From the NCBI RefSeq assembly GCF_000758545.1, contig NZ_CP009279.1, forward strand, positions 1,612,001 through 1,676,000: a stretch of 64,000 nucleotides of DNA, given 5' to 3'. Shown here piece by piece: positions 34,016 to 43,368 of this stretch (positions are counted from its first letter, which is position 1; every line of letters starts with the position of its first letter). A program made the position numbers and the translations under genes. The notes beneath the pieces are model-generated. The model made no database searches, was not told the origin of the DNA, and saw only the letters and a program-made list of their open reading frames with translations. Origin of the DNA: Paenibacillus sp. FSL H7-0737 (GTDB lineage: Bacteria; Bacillota; Bacilli; Paenibacillales; Paenibacillaceae).

Positions 34016-37000
34016 ATGAAAAAGGGGAAGAATTATTTTATTCTAGTGTTATTATTTATTTTACTGATTAACTCACTGGGGGTTGGAGTTCCCACAGCGA
34101 GTGCGGATTCCTCAGCGGTGCCTTTAGAACTTTCGCTTCCGGCTAATTTGACAGACTGGGTAATGGATGAAGAAGCGGGCTATATTTATGCCATCTCCAG
34201 CGCGGAGAATAATCTTTATTTTATTCGGCTTAGTGATCTTAAGATTGAGAAGACGCTCAATGTGGGCTCGAACCCGTCTTATCTTGCAAGGGATGGGCAA
34301 TCTCTGCAGATCGCGCTTTCCGGAGCGACGATGATCAAGACAGTAGACTTGTCCACTCAACAAATCTCGAACACGATAATCACAACTGGAATCCCCAACT
34401 CAGTCGCTGCTACTTCCAAATTTCTTTTCTATGGTACTAGTAATGGGGTTTATAAATATGACAAGTCCAATCAGTCGAACAGTCTATTATTCCGAAACTT
34501 TTTATATAACGGTGTGGCTCTGGCAGTTGATGAGTCCTCCAATATGCTGTTTGTCGGTGAAATATCCTCGTATGCCGGAATAACGGCTGTAGATATTAAG
34601 ACCGGTGCCGTGCTGAGCCAGGATATTGACGACGATATGGAGATTGGAGGAAATTCCATATCGCTTCAGCATATTTTTGTGGATGATCAATCCGTATATT
34701 TTGGTGGGCATCAGTTCAATAAAAGGAATTTGATAGAGACCACGGGTACCTACTCGAGAACGAATGGCGATTACACCTATCTCGAAGCTGTTATATTGGA
34801 TGTATCAGATACATATGTTCTTACTACGCAAGGGGTATACGATAAGGAGACTTATACTCCATTGGCGTTATTCCCTTCCGACAAAAGATTTGCTTTGCTC
34901 GACTCGAACGGTCAAGCTTATCTGGCAGGTGAATCGAACTGGTTCGATAATGCCAAAAGTATTACCCGAATTGGACTTACCATCCCGTCTAGACCCACTT
35001 CGCTGTTAACGACAGATGCTTATTCCATTCGAAGCAATCAAGCGATTACGGATTGGACTACTACGGATAATTCTCCTTATATCTATGCTATTATGGCAAG
35101 CACTAATGAGCTTGTCACTATCAGTAAGGCAGATATGAGAGATGTAAAGAAGATGTTCATTGGTTCCAACCCGAGTAAGATCAAAATACTTAATAATAAG
35201 CTCTATATCCTCTTTAAAGGTGAAAACAATATCAATATTATGGATCTGCAAAATGGTATTCCATCAGATGCTGCTGTCAGCAAAATTACCACTAAGCACT
35301 ATCCGCTTGATGTCTATCCTGATAACAATAATCGAATTTTATATTACGGCGGGACATTTGGGGGCGGTATCAGTGTAACCTCGGCAGTCTATACCTCGGT
35401 TACAGATACGGTATATGAAAAGGAAACTGGGATCAATCGCTCCAGCACCTATTTGCTTCTCCCGGATCAACATATTTTGTATGGTGGAGATACCTTCTCT
35501 CTCTATAAATACAACTCTGATAATTTTGATGTGATAGAGAGAAAAGACGGACAAAGTGGTTCTTATGATGCAAAGCTCTTTCTCGATGAAGGTAGTCTGT
35601 ACTTTGGGAACCGTAGAATGGATGCGAATCAAACGTCTACCCTGTACGGGACCTATGCGGAGCAAATTATCTACGCGCGCGGCAGCCTCGTATTCAGTAA
35701 CAGCGCCGTCTACGACAGAGACAGCTTTACCAAACTGTATGATTTGTTAATGTTCAACCAGCACACATATGTTGATGCGGATCATACTATTTTTGTATCC
35801 GATGCAGGTAGGTTATATAAATTCAATAATCTTCAAGAGATGCAGGCGATAATGAATGAGGGGCGTCAGCCTTCTAATGCCATCTTCGTGGACGAAAACT
35901 TGACACTTGGCGCGATTGACGGTTATTTATCTTTTGAACCTCCTGCTAACCAAGATGGTATTACGAATTATACAGCCTATTATCTTGATCAGAATGGAAA
36001 TAAACTTAAGCAGATTGGTATCTATAAGAAGACAGAATTATCGACAGATTCACTCCTTGTTTATGAAATATCCCATTCGACTCTGCCCGCAGGAGCGGTA
36101 AGTATTGGGGTATACCCGGTTGTTCGTTTTGTAGATTATGGAAGTGAAAGAACACTTGATGTTCATACAACGGCTCCAATCTATGATGCGCCGAGTTATC
36201 TGCCTGTGGACTTTTCAGTCACAGATACGAATCCGGACATCAATAAATTTTCGGGTACAGTGACATGGAAATCTGGAATCGCTGAATTACCAGGTGTCCG
36301 CTATTCCTTATACTTTATCAATGAAGAAGGTGAGCTTGGAGATGCCATCGCAGTAGTAAATGGTGGGCAAAAGAGTTACTCCCTTACTATTTCTGAAAGA
36401 AATGTGCCGGTGGAAGCTTTAGCAATCGGTATTTTCATGGAAAATGATGATTTCATATCACCATTCTATAGCAGATCAATTCTTGAAGATAAAGTCACAC
36501 CAGATATCTTGGTATCGTCCATTACTATACACAAATACCAGGTGCAAGCGGATAATATCGTTGTGAATAACCTGGTCGCCGGAGATATCGTTCGTGTTTA
36601 CAATGAGCGACTAACCCGTTTACTTGGTTACGGGATCGTTGATCCAAACAAAACCGCAATTACGATTACTATAAGTAACGTTGGAAATCCGGGGGAGAAA
36701 CTCCTTATAACCCGGCAATCAGCCAAGAAAATTGAAAGTATGGGGACTTTAGTCGTTGTACCTCCTATTACAAATGATAGCGGCGGCAATGGAACCGGCG
36801 GCGGTGGTACTGGCGGCGGTGGAACTGGTGGTGGTGGAACTGGCGGCGGTGGAGCTGGTGGTGGCGGAACTGGTGGCGGTGGCAGCACGGGTGCTGTCCC
36901 TACTGACAGTGCCAAGGTAGTAACCACAATCAAAGAAAACACAGATGGAACCAAGTCATCTATGACAGAAGTGGCAACAGCGTTTATTTCAAAGACAATA

Positions 37001-38125
37001 AATGATCCTGAATTCAAGAAAAATCCAGTAATCATTATCAAGGCTGATGAAAAAACGCCAACTCAAAGCAGTCAATTTCAGATAGATTTAAGTTTATTAA
37101 CAAGTATTAATAATAACTCTAAGGATGCTGTACTTATTCTGGAATCATCATCGGGCAAGATTCAGCTCCCTGTAAATTCCTTGTTCTTGGCAGTTTCCGG
37201 GAACAGTGGTTCGGGGCAGAGTGTTATCATTACGATTGCGCAAGCAGCAAGTGACTACAAGGCCAAATTGACTACTCAACTGAGTGGCTCTGCCAGTGTT
37301 ACGCTGGGAGGACCTGTGGAGTATGAAGTTAAATTGATTGGAAGTGGCCAGGATCGTATTCTTTCCAATTTCTCAAGTTATGTCGGTCATGTGATGAATT
37401 TTAACGTAGCCCAAGATGCTAACGCTGTTTATACTGGCCTGACCTATGATTCGGTCACACGGACTTACGTTCCGGTTCCGACCATCTGGGAATGGAAGGA
37501 TGGAGTTTTGCAGGTCACAATGAAACGTAAAGGGAACTCTGTATATACTGTAGTTCAAAACCATACACAATTTAATGATCTGAATAACAGCAATCCGTTT
37601 AAAAACAGTATCTTAGCCTTAGCGAACCGAAGCGTGATCAATGGCTATTCTGATGGAAGTTTTAAGGCGGAATCTGTTGTCACGCGTGCTGAGTTTGCCA
37701 CCATGCTAAATCGTGCTTTAGGTATTTTACCGAAGCTGGAGGCTTCTAGAAGTTTTAAGGATGTTAAGGAAGGTGCTTGGTATGTATCGCAGGTCAATGC
37801 TGCCATCGATGCTGGTCTGATAAACGGTTTTACAGATGGAACATTCCGCCCGAATCAAGAAATTACGCATCAAGAGATGATTGTTATGCTTGTCAACGCC
37901 TTGAAATATGGCGAAATGAACACAAATGTTAATAAAACCTCTTCGACAGCACTTCCTATTAAGTTGCCGGATTGGGTAAAACCTTATTATGTTATTGCCT
38001 TGGATAATGGAATTCTGCCGACGGACGGTCCGTTCCAATTCCAGTTGGGTAAAAAAACTGAGCGCCAAGAGAGTGCAATGCTATTGTTCCAATTGATGAA
38101 GATCCTTAAACTTACAAACGCTTAG
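34016..38125 (+). CDS. S-layer-anchored protein: signal peptide, beta-propeller-like repeats, Gly linker, three SLH domains
   Basis: 1369 residues from ATG 34016 (AAGGAG 6-9 nt before; the frame opens 12 codons earlier without ribosome binding site). A signal peptide (about 1-32, ending ASA) leads to two related halves, at about 40-330 and 345-620. Each begins with a TDW/YIYAI strand, a VGSNPS(Y/K) turn and about five more short strand repeats, resembling beta-propeller or WD-like surface proteins. Fibronectin-like segments follow at about 640-900, then a Gly/Thr linker (about 921-958), a NEAT-like or beta-rich domain, and three SLH repeats (about 1190, 1245 and 1317; SDGSFKAESVVTRAEFATML, TDGTFRPNQEITHQEMIVML, PFQFQLGKKTERQESAMLL). 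SLH repeats bind pyruvylated cell-wall polymer. Ligand unknown. Confidence 0.9.
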   Translation: MKKGKNYFILVLLFILLINSLGVGVPTASADSSAVPLELSLPANLTDWVMDEEAGYIYAISSAENNLYFIRLSDLKIEKTLNVGSNPSYLARDGQSLQIALSGATMIKTVDLSTQQISNTIITTGIPNSVAATSKFLFYGTSNGVYKYDKSNQSNSLLFRNFLYNGVALAVDESSNMLFVGEISSYAGITAVDIKTGAVLSQDIDDDMEIGGNSISLQHIFVDDQSVYFGGHQFNKRNLIETTGTYSRTNGDYTYLEAVILDVSDTYVLTTQGVYDKETYTPLALFPSDKRFALLDSNGQAYLAGESNWFDNAKSITRIGLTIPSRPTSLLTTDAYSIRSNQAITDWTTTDNSPYIYAIMASTNELVTISKADMRDVKKMFIGSNPSKIKILNNKLYILFKGENNINIMDLQNGIPSDAAVSKITTKHYPLDVYPDNNNRILYYGGTFGGGISVTSAVYTSVTDTVYEKETGINRSSTYLLLPDQHILYGGDTFSLYKYNSDNFDVIERKDGQSGSYDAKLFLDEGSLYFGNRRMDANQTSTLYGTYAEQIIYARGSLVFSNSAVYDRDSFTKLYDLLMFNQHTYVDADHTIFVSDAGRLYKFNNLQEMQAIMNEGRQPSNAIFVDENLTLGAIDGYLSFEPPANQDGITNYTAYYLDQNGNKLKQIGIYKKTELSTDSLLVYEISHSTLPAGAVSIGVYPVVRFVDYGSERTLDVHTTAPIYDAPSYLPVDFSVTDTNPDINKFSGTVTWKSGIAELPGVRYSLYFINEEGELGDAIAVVNGGQKSYSLTISERNVPVEALAIGIFMENDDFISPFYSRSILEDKVTPDILVSSITIHKYQVQADNIVVNNLVAGDIVRVYNERLTRLLGYGIVDPNKTAITITISNVGNPGEKLLITRQSAKKIESMGTLVVVPPITNDSGGNGTGGGGTGGGGTGGGGTGGGGAGGGGTGGGGSTGAVPTDSAKVVTTIKENTDGTKSSMTEVATAFISKTINDPEFKKNPVIIIKADEKTPTQSSQFQIDLSLLTSINNNSKDAVLILESSSGKIQLPVNSLFLAVSGNSGSGQSVIITIAQAASDYKAKLTTQLSGSASVTLGGPVEYEVKLIGSGQDRILSNFSSYVGHVMNFNVAQDANAVYTGLTYDSVTRTYVPVPTIWEWKDGVLQVTMKRKGNSVYTVVQNHTQFNDLNNSNPFKNSILALANRSVINGYSDGSFKAESVVTRAEFATMLNRALGILPKLEASRSFKDVKEGAWYVSQVNAAIDAGLINGFTDGTFRPNQEITHQEMIVMLVNALKYGEMNTNVNKTSSTALPIKLPDWVKPYYVIALDNGILPTDGPFQFQLGKKTERQESAMLLFQLMKILKLTNA
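36780..36890 (+). repeat. GGCGGTGGNACT-type repeat coding the Gly-rich linker
   Basis: About eight imperfect 15-bp units code GTGGG/GAGGG within the SLH protein. Synonymous third-base changes (GGC/GGT/GGA) are common between units, so the repeat is old or under selection for protein. It is the disordered hinge between the stalk and the SLH anchor. Confidence 0.85.
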
Positions 38126-38201
38126 TAAGATGCAGGGGGATTGTGGATCAACTGGTTCACGCCTATTTCAGAATTGTTGTCAAACTTTTATTTAGAAAAG
38201 G

Positions 38202-38230
38202 TTGATTTTATCACCCCGATTTGCTACCAT
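38202..38230 (+). promoter_or_regulatory. Candidate promoter of the riboswitch leader
   Basis: TTGATT (38202-38207), 17 bp, TACCAT (38225-38230), placing the transcript start near 38237, about 20 nt before the aptamer. Both elements match the consensus at 4 of 6 bases. Confidence 0.4.
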
Positions 38231-38256
38231 ACGATGTAACTTAATAGTTATTGTTT

Positions 38257-38387
38257 TCTAGGGTTCCGCAGCTGGTGCACAGCTGGTCTGGTCCGAGGGG
38301 AAACGCACGAACAGCATCGTTCGTGTCTACACGGAGGGATAAAAGCCCGGGAGGTATCGTTATAAATGACGATGACCTTCCGGGCTT
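38257..38387 (+). ncRNA. Guanidine-I (ykkC/yxkD) riboswitch
   Basis: The leader shows the conserved aptamer blocks in order: TCTAGGGTTCCGCAG, TGGTCTGGTCCGAG, AAACGCACGA, then ACACGGAGGGATAAAAGCCCGGG. These are the hallmark sequences of guanidine-I. The 3' GCCCGGGAGGT block can join the terminator (38343-38387), so guanidine binding would favor the antiterminated form. It lies directly upstream of a pair of SMR exporter genes, the classic guanidine-I target (ykkCD). Identity is from motif recognition without covariance search, but the match is extensive. Confidence 0.93.
38343..38387 (+). terminator. Riboswitch expression-platform terminator
   Basis: AAGCCCGGGAGGT (38343-38355) pairs with ACCTTCCGGGCTT (38375-38387) with one mismatch. 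An inner ATCGT/ACGAT pair lies in the loop region, and T-rich sequence follows. The 5' arm overlaps the riboswitch 3' block. Confidence 0.88.
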
Positions 38388-38441
38388 ATTTGTTTGTTTC
38401 GTGGGCAATTATAAAGTTAGTGAATTGAAGGAGGGCTTGGA

Positions 38442-38786
38442 ATGAAGAACAATTCAGAGTGGTTAAAGGTAGTTGGTGCAGCTGTTTTCGAGGTCATGTG
38501 GGTCATCGGCTTAAAACATGCTTCCACGATGTGGGAGTGGCTGATAACTGTGGTAGCTATAATAATAAGCTTCTATGTGATGATTTCAGCGAGTACCAAA
38601 TTGCCGGTCGGCACGGTATATTCCGTGTTTGTTGGTCTAGGAACTGCAGGGACAGTAGTTGCGGACATGGTTTTATTCGGAGAACCGTTCAAGTTGATGA
38701 AGCTGGTTCTAGTGGTTATTTTGCTGGCAGGCGTTATAGGATTGAAAATGGTGACCAAAGAAGCCGAAGTAAAGGGGGAGTCTTAA
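38442..38786 (+). CDS. ykkC: SMR-family guanidinium exporter subunit (YkkC-like)
   Basis: 114 residues with four membrane helices. The conserved SMR Glu is in AAVFEVMWVIGLKHA (residue 16-17), and the GTVYSVFVGLGTAGTVVADMVLFGE block is present. Together with the next gene it forms a heteromeric small multidrug resistance transporter. Under a guanidine-I riboswitch such pairs export guanidinium in exchange for protons. AAGGAGGG lies before the ATG. The gene symbol is given by analogy with the Bacillus ykkCD pair. Confidence 0.9.
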   Translation: MKNNSEWLKVVGAAVFEVMWVIGLKHASTMWEWLITVVAIIISFYVMISASTKLPVGTVYSVFVGLGTAGTVVADMVLFGEPFKLMKLVLVVILLAGVIGLKMVTKEAEVKGES

Positions 38787-39101
38787 ATGGCATGGGTATT
38801 TCTGGTCGTTGCTGGTTTATTTGAAATGTTTGGAGTAGCTATGATTAATAGGTTGAATAAACACCGGAATTTCCTGTCGTTCGCGCTGCTCTTTCTTGGT
38901 TTTGGAGCAAGCTTTCTGTTTCTGTCTTTAGCTATGAAGAGTCTGCCGATGGGAACAGCTTATGCGGTATGGACGGGGATCGGTGCATCCGGCGGAGCGA
39001 TTCTGGGGATGATATTGTATGGAGAGGCCAAAGACTGGCGCCGGATCGTCTGTATTATTATGATTCTGGGGGCCGCTGTGGGACTAAAGCTGATAGCTTA
39101 G
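38787..39101 (+). CDS. ykkD: SMR-family guanidinium exporter subunit (YkkD-like)
   Basis: 104 residues, four membrane helices. It has the key Glu in AGLFEMFGVAMINRL, PMGTAYAVWTGIGASGGAILGMILYGE and a Lys/Arg-rich loop. Its ATG directly follows the ykkC-like stop codon. It is the partner subunit of the paired exporter in the membrane, co-regulated by the riboswitch ahead of ykkC. Confidence 0.9.
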   Translation: MAWVFLVVAGLFEMFGVAMINRLNKHRNFLSFALLFLGFGASFLFLSLAMKSLPMGTAYAVWTGIGASGGAILGMILYGEAKDWRRIVCIIMILGAAVGLKLIA

Positions 39102-39235
39102 TTAGGTATTCATTCTTTACTTTTTCTCTTCAAAAGAGAGATTAGTTATAAATTGGACACGATTCAGATGTTTAGAAAGGTTCTTATAGGTCGTATAAAG
39201 TAAGTATACAATACTTCAATAAGGGGATTTTTAAT

Positions 39236-40135
39236 ATGACTAAGGATTCAATCGAACATTTGGCTGAAATCGCAAGAATGAACCAATCTAACCGCATGCT
39301 GCTTCCAGATGGAACGTCACTTCCCAGAATTGGGCAGGGAACTTGGAATATGGGTGACGACAATTCCCGTAGGGAGGAAGAGATTGCTGCCCTGCGATTA
39401 GGCGTGGAGCTAGGCATGGATTTAATAGATACGGCTGAGATGTATGGGGACGGACGCTCGGAGCTTTTAGTAGGTGAGGCTATCCAAGGCATTCGGGATC
39501 AAGTTTACCTGGTGTCAAAAGTCTATCCACATAATGCCGGGAATGAGCAACTTATCCGCAGCTGTGAAGAAAGCTTGAAACGCTTGAATACGGATCATCT
39601 GGATCTTTATTTGCTGCATTGGCGGGGAGATATTCCACTAGAAGAGACTGTTGTCGGTATGGAGAAACTAGTCTCACAAGGAAAAATAGCAAGATGGGGT
39701 GTATCCAATTTCGATGTCGACGATATGAAAGAACTGCTTGGTATTGCTGGAGGAACTCATTGTGCAACCAATCAGATTCTATATCATTTAGGGTCCAGAG
39801 GAATTGAAACTGAACTGCTGCCATGGCAGAGAAGTCACAAGATCCCGGTAATGGCTTACTCACCGCTTGCTCAAGCTGGTTCACTCCGAAAAGGAGTAAT
39901 CGAGAGTGAAGTCGTTCAGGAAATCGCCAGTGCACATCAGGCAACACCGCTTCAGATTATGTTAGCTTGGACGATGCGTGAAGAGGATGTTATTTCTATC
40001 CCAAAAGCTTCTTCTCGTAAGCACGTCATTGAGAATGCTGCTGCAGGCTTGATTACGCTAAGTGACGATGAAATTTGGAAGCTGGACGAAGCTTTCCCAA
40101 TACCTTCTTGGAAAGTACCGCTAGATATGATTTAA
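39236..40135 (+). CDS. Aldo/keto reductase
   Basis: 299 residues of a (beta/alpha)8 barrel. The tetrad is visible: Asp and Tyr in DLIDTAEMYGDGRSE, Lys in VSKVYPHNA, His in LYLLHWRG. NADPH-binding residues lie in SIPKASSRKHVIENA near residue 258. It should reduce aldehydes or ketones with NADPH in the cytoplasm. AAGGGGA precedes the ATG. It is monocistronic. No substrate can be told from the sequence. Confidence 0.93.
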   Translation: MTKDSIEHLAEIARMNQSNRMLLPDGTSLPRIGQGTWNMGDDNSRREEEIAALRLGVELGMDLIDTAEMYGDGRSELLVGEAIQGIRDQVYLVSKVYPHNAGNEQLIRSCEESLKRLNTDHLDLYLLHWRGDIPLEETVVGMEKLVSQGKIARWGVSNFDVDDMKELLGIAGGTHCATNQILYHLGSRGIETELLPWQRSHKIPVMAYSPLAQAGSLRKGVIESEVVQEIASAHQATPLQIMLAWTMREEDVISIPKASSRKHVIENAAAGLITLSDDEIWKLDEAFPIPSWKVPLDMI

Positions 40136-40156
40136 ATTAGTTCTATTCACATAAAG

Positions 40157-40195
40157 AGAAGCCCTCAATCACTGTAAAAGTGTTTGAGGGCTTCT
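40157..40195. terminator. Bidirectional terminator
   Basis: GAAGCCCTCAA with TTGAGGGCTTC, extended by CACT/AGTG, forms a long stem between the convergent aldo/keto reductase and M42 peptidase genes. Confidence 0.93.
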
Positions 40196-40214
40196 TCTGT
40201 CATTCCTTGTGCGA

Positions 40215-41288
40215 TTAGCTGTTCTCAATAATTGTCTGTAGTGTAGTCCGGTCAAGGCCTTCTACCAGCTTGATCAGAAGCTCTTTAGCAGCATCGTAGT
40301 CATCACTGTGAATCACTGATGAAGCGGTGTGTATGTAGCGGGAGCATATTCCGATTACTGCGGAAGGAACGCCAATTCCACTAACATGAACCTGACCTGC
40401 ATCTGTTCCGCCTTGGGATACAAAATACTGATATTTGATCCGGTGGGTATCCGCTGTATCTTGTACATATTCAATCAGACCGCGATGTGTAACCATCGTA
40501 GGATCAAAAATACGTAAGAGAGCTCCTTTGCCCAGATGGCCAAATGCCTGACTGTCACCAGTCATATCGGCAGCAGCGCTCGCGTCCAGACCGAAGAAGA
40601 TGTCAGGTGACAGGAGATTAGCCGCAGTACGCGCACCCCGAAGACCTACTTCCTCTTGTACAGTGGCACCAGCGAAAACGGTATTCGGCAGCTTTTTACC
40701 GTGCAATGCTTTAACTAGTTCAATGGCAAGACCTACGCCGTAACGGTTGTCCCAAGCTTTCGCCAAGATTTTTTTGGGATTAGCAAGGGGAGTAAAAGGA
40801 CAAATCGGCAGAACTTGTTGGCCTGGTCTAACGCCAAAGCTTTCTGCTTCTTCACGGCTGTCTGCACCGATATCAATATACATTTTGCTGATTTCGCCAG
40901 TCTTACCACGTTCTTCGTTGCTTAGCAAATGGATAGGCGTACTGCCAACAACTCCGGTCAGTGTTCCTTTAGGTGTAATGATATGTAGGCGCTGGGATGC
41001 AACAGCAGAGGCAAGCCAGCCGCCAAGTGGTTGAAAACGGATCATACCGGTGTTAGTAATTCCAGTTACCATGAAACCTACTTCGTCAAAATGCCCAGCG
41101 ACCATAATCTTTGGCCCGTTCTCTTCGCCGCGGAGTACGCCGAACAAACTACCGAGACGATCCTGTACGAACTCTTCAGTATAAGGAGTCATAGCATCCT
41201 TGACGTAAGCGCGGAGTTCGCGCTCAAATCCTGGGGCTGAGGGAAATTCGGTAAGTGTTTTGAACATGTCCAATGTTTCTTGATTCAT
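40215..41288 (-). CDS. M42-family metallo-aminopeptidase (glutamyl aminopeptidase/YsdC-like)
   Basis: 357 residues. The zinc-binding pattern is complete: His and Asp in [11 protein letters not shown], Asp in KAWDNRYG, the catalytic Glu pair in [11 protein letters not shown], Asp in GLDASAA and the last His in [10 protein letters not shown]. Members are dodecameric cytoplasmic aminopeptidases that trim peptides after proteasome-like or ATP-dependent proteolysis. A good ribosome binding site (AGGAGTG) lies before the ATG. It is single and uses the terminator shared with the AKR gene. Confidence 0.94.
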   Translation of the reverse strand: MNQETLDMFKTLTEFPSAPGFERELRAYVKDAMTPYTEEFVQDRLGSLFGVLRGEENGPKIMVAGHFDEVGFMVTGITNTGMIRFQPLGGWLASAVASQRLHIITPKGTLTGVVGSTPIHLLSNEERGKTGEISKMYIDIGADSREEAESFGVRPGQQVLPICPFTPLANPKKILAKAWDNRYGVGLAIELVKALHGKKLPNTVFAGATVQEEVGLRGARTAANLLSPDIFFGLDASAAADMTGDSQAFGHLGKGALLRIFDPTMVTHRGLIEYVQDTADTHRIKYQYFVSQGGTDAGQVHVSGIGVPSAVIGICSRYIHTASSVIHSDDYDAAKELLIKLVEGLDRTTLQTIIENS

Positions 41289-41524
41289 ATGAATTCACTC
41301 CTTTATTAAAATATAAGAACTCATTTATACATCATTCTTATATTTCTACGAGAAACGGATGTTATCCATAATGGACCACATCGTTATTTCTTCCTGCAAC
41401 CTAGTATGAACATTCTGAGCTCACTTGTCCATGACAAGAGACAATGAACACCGGGCACGAGCTCCACGAATACTATGCATTAGAGGCTTTGGTGGCAGGA
41501 GCCTTAGAAAGGATGCGAAGATGA

Positions 41525-41701
41525 ATGAGGGTAGCGGGTAGCGTACCCCCAAGAAGGGTGCAGGGAGGATTATCAAGTAGGAGCCTACAAGGAAACGGAA
41601 CGCGCAGACGATACTGGCGCCACAATCCAAGGGAAAGAGAAGCAGTACTTATTTTTGTGCTCTTTTTATTGCTGATTGTTGTGTTACTGTATTTTTCCTG
41701 A
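41525..41701 (+). CDS. 58-residue membrane-tail protein upstream of spoVA
   Basis: The frame from ATG 41525 to TGA 41699-41701 codes 58 residues: a basic, Gly/Ser/Arg-rich head (about 39 residues, with RRRYWRHNPREREAV) and a purely hydrophobic end (VLIFVLFLLLIVVLLYFS). The basic-inside pattern suggests a tail-anchored membrane protein. AAAGGATG lies about 9 nt before the start. It resembles in form small sporulation membrane proteins (YjcZ-like), but identity is not established. It precedes spoVAC by 135 nt. The stretch from 41289 to 41524 holds no other supported gene; a weak GGGGCT/AGCCCC hairpin lies at 41769-41811. Confidence 0.5.
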   Translation: MRVAGSVPPRRVQGGLSSRSLQGNGTRRRYWRHNPREREAVLIFVLFLLLIVVLLYFS

Positions 41702-41836
41702 ACTGGAGGGACATAACGAAGCGGAGGATGGCAAACAATAAGGAAAACTTCTAAGCGAAGAACAACTTAAGGGGCTTAAAAGTGAGTACTATGATGCTTG
41801 TCAGCCCCCTTCGCCTAACTTTCAGGAGGTGCCTCA

Positions 41837-42340
41837 ATGCCGGCGAAAACTAAGAAATCGGGTGTCAAGCTGAAGCTTGACACCCTGACTCCACAAGATT
41901 ATGAGAAATTGTCCAAGCCTTTTGTTCCTGCTAGGCCCGTATTCAAAAACTGCATACGAGCGTTTATTGCTGGCGGCATAATCTGCGTTATTGGACAAGG
42001 GATTCAGGAGGCTTTTATGGCAATCTTCGATATGACCTCCAAAGAAGCTGCCAGTCCCACAGTCGCGGTGATGATCCTACTCTCTGTAATTCTGACCAGC
42101 TTTGGCGTATACGACAAAATGGCGCAATGGGCTGGTGCAGGAACCGCAGTTCCAGTGACGGGGTTCGCAAACAGTATGTGCTCTGCAGCTCTGGAGCACC
42201 GCGCTGAGGGTCTTGTACTTGGTGTAGGCGGCAATATGTTTAAGCTTGCGGGTTCGGTCATCGTATTTGGTGCCGTCGCTGCTTTCATAATTGGTATCGT
42301 CTATATCTTTTTGGGCACAGGAGGTGCACACCATACATGA
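41837..42340 (+). CDS. spoVAC: Stage V sporulation protein AC
   Basis: 167 residues with about five membrane helices. KNCIRAFIAGGIICVIGQG, GAGTAVPVTGFANSMCSAA and GGNMFKLAGSVIVFG are SpoVAC/SpoVAE-type signatures. Together with SpoVAD and SpoVAE it belongs to the inner spore-membrane channel that moves dipicolinic acid with calcium into the forespore and releases it during germination. CAGGAGGTG precedes the ATG. The stop overlaps spoVAD by 4 nt. Forespore (sigma-G) control is known for this family, but no clear promoter was seen. Confidence 0.95.
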   Translation: MPAKTKKSGVKLKLDTLTPQDYEKLSKPFVPARPVFKNCIRAFIAGGIICVIGQGIQEAFMAIFDMTSKEAASPTVAVMILLSVILTSFGVYDKMAQWAGAGTAVPVTGFANSMCSAALEHRAEGLVLGVGGNMFKLAGSVIVFGAVAAFIIGIVYIFLGTGGAHHT

Positions 42341-43368
42341 AACAGCTTGGTAGTCAGACATGGGAGTTCACGAACCGCCCCATTATTTTAGGCTCTTCCG
42401 CAGTAGTTGGACCGGAGGAGGGAGAAGGTCCTTTAGCTTCTGATTTTGATTTTATTTTTGATACGCTGGAAATGGATGAGAAGACATGGGAGAAGGCCGA
42501 GCGCGCTCTGTTCGAGAAGGCTTGCCATCTGGCTCTGATTAATGCGAATATCGATAAACAAAAGCTGGAGTTTTTTGTTGGCGGAGATTTGATGAACCAG
42601 ATTATCAGCAGCTCTTTCGCGGCAAGAAAATTAGGTGTGCCTTATCTCGGAGTCTTTGGTGCTTGCTCTACTTCTATGGAGAGCCTTGCGATTGCCTCAA
42701 TGATCGTTGATTCTGGAGGCGGTAAGTATGCGCTAGCGGGAACATCAAGTCATAACTGTACGGTGGAGAAGCAGTTTCGTTATCCAACGGAATATGGTTC
42801 GCAGAAACCCCCAACGGCGCAATATACAGTTACAGGTTCGGGTTGTGCTGTAGTGGGTCAGAATGACGGTTCGGGTAACTATCCAGTCGTGGTGTCTGCC
42901 ACGCTTGGACGTATTATGGATCTTGGTTTGACAGATCCTTTTAATATGGGGACGGCTATGGCACCCGCGGCCGCGGATACAATCACTGCGCATTTTCGGG
43001 ATACAGGTCTATCGCCCGGGCACTATGATTTAATTGTTACCGGCGACCTGGCATCCGTAGGGTTACCTATAGCCAAGACCCTATTGGCTAAAGAAGGAAT
43101 TCCTATGGAGCAAACAACCTTTGACGATTGTGGTTTGCTTATCTACGACTTGGAGAAACAGAAATATGTGATCGCTGGAGGAAGCGGCTGCGGGTGCTCA
43201 GCGGTTGTAACCTATGGTCATATCCTTAAGCGGTTAAAAAAAGGTGAACTTAAACGGGTTCTTATAGTGGCAACGGGCGCACTTTTATCACCTTTGTCTT
43301 ATCAGCAGGGAGAGAGTATTCCATGTGTTGCTCATGCCGTAGCCATAGAGAGCGGAGGTCAAGCATAA
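42337..43368 (+). CDS. spoVAD: Stage V sporulation protein AD
   Basis: 343 residues, a thiolase-like fold: GVFGACSTSMESLAIAS near residue 110, then SSHNCTVEKQFRYPTEYG and VIAGGSGCGCSAVV. The family lacks thiolase activity and binds dipicolinic acid at the spore inner membrane. It overlaps spoVAC by 4 nt and spoVAE by 1 nt, indicating coupled translation. The protein length and order AC-AD-AE match the conserved spoVA locus. Confidence 0.96.
   Translation: MKQLGSQTWEFTNRPIILGSSAVVGPEEGEGPLASDFDFIFDTLEMDEKTWEKAERALFEKACHLALINANIDKQKLEFFVGGDLMNQIISSSFAARKLGVPYLGVFGACSTSMESLAIASMIVDSGGGKYALAGTSSHNCTVEKQFRYPTEYGSQKPPTAQYTVTGSGCAVVGQNDGSGNYPVVVSATLGRIMDLGLTDPFNMGTAMAPAAADTITAHFRDTGLSPGHYDLIVTGDLASVGLPIAKTLLAKEGIPMEQTTFDDCGLLIYDLEKQKYVIAGGSGCGCSAVVTYGHILKRLKKGELKRVLIVATGALLSPLSYQQGESIPCVAHAVAIESGGQA

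Noticed and set aside
36628-37041. Minus-strand 137-codon frame with polyproline
   Set aside because: It is the shadow of the Gly-rich linker of the SLH protein; no ribosome binding site.
41407-41436. Sigma-G-like promoter TGAACA-N17-CATGACA before spoVA
   Set aside because: The -10 matches CATACTA at only four bases and it is 400 bp from spoVAC, so it is not supported well enough.
41421-41630. Minus-strand 69-codon frame before spoVAC
   Set aside because: No ribosome binding site and odd composition; it lies opposite the better supported 58-residue frame.
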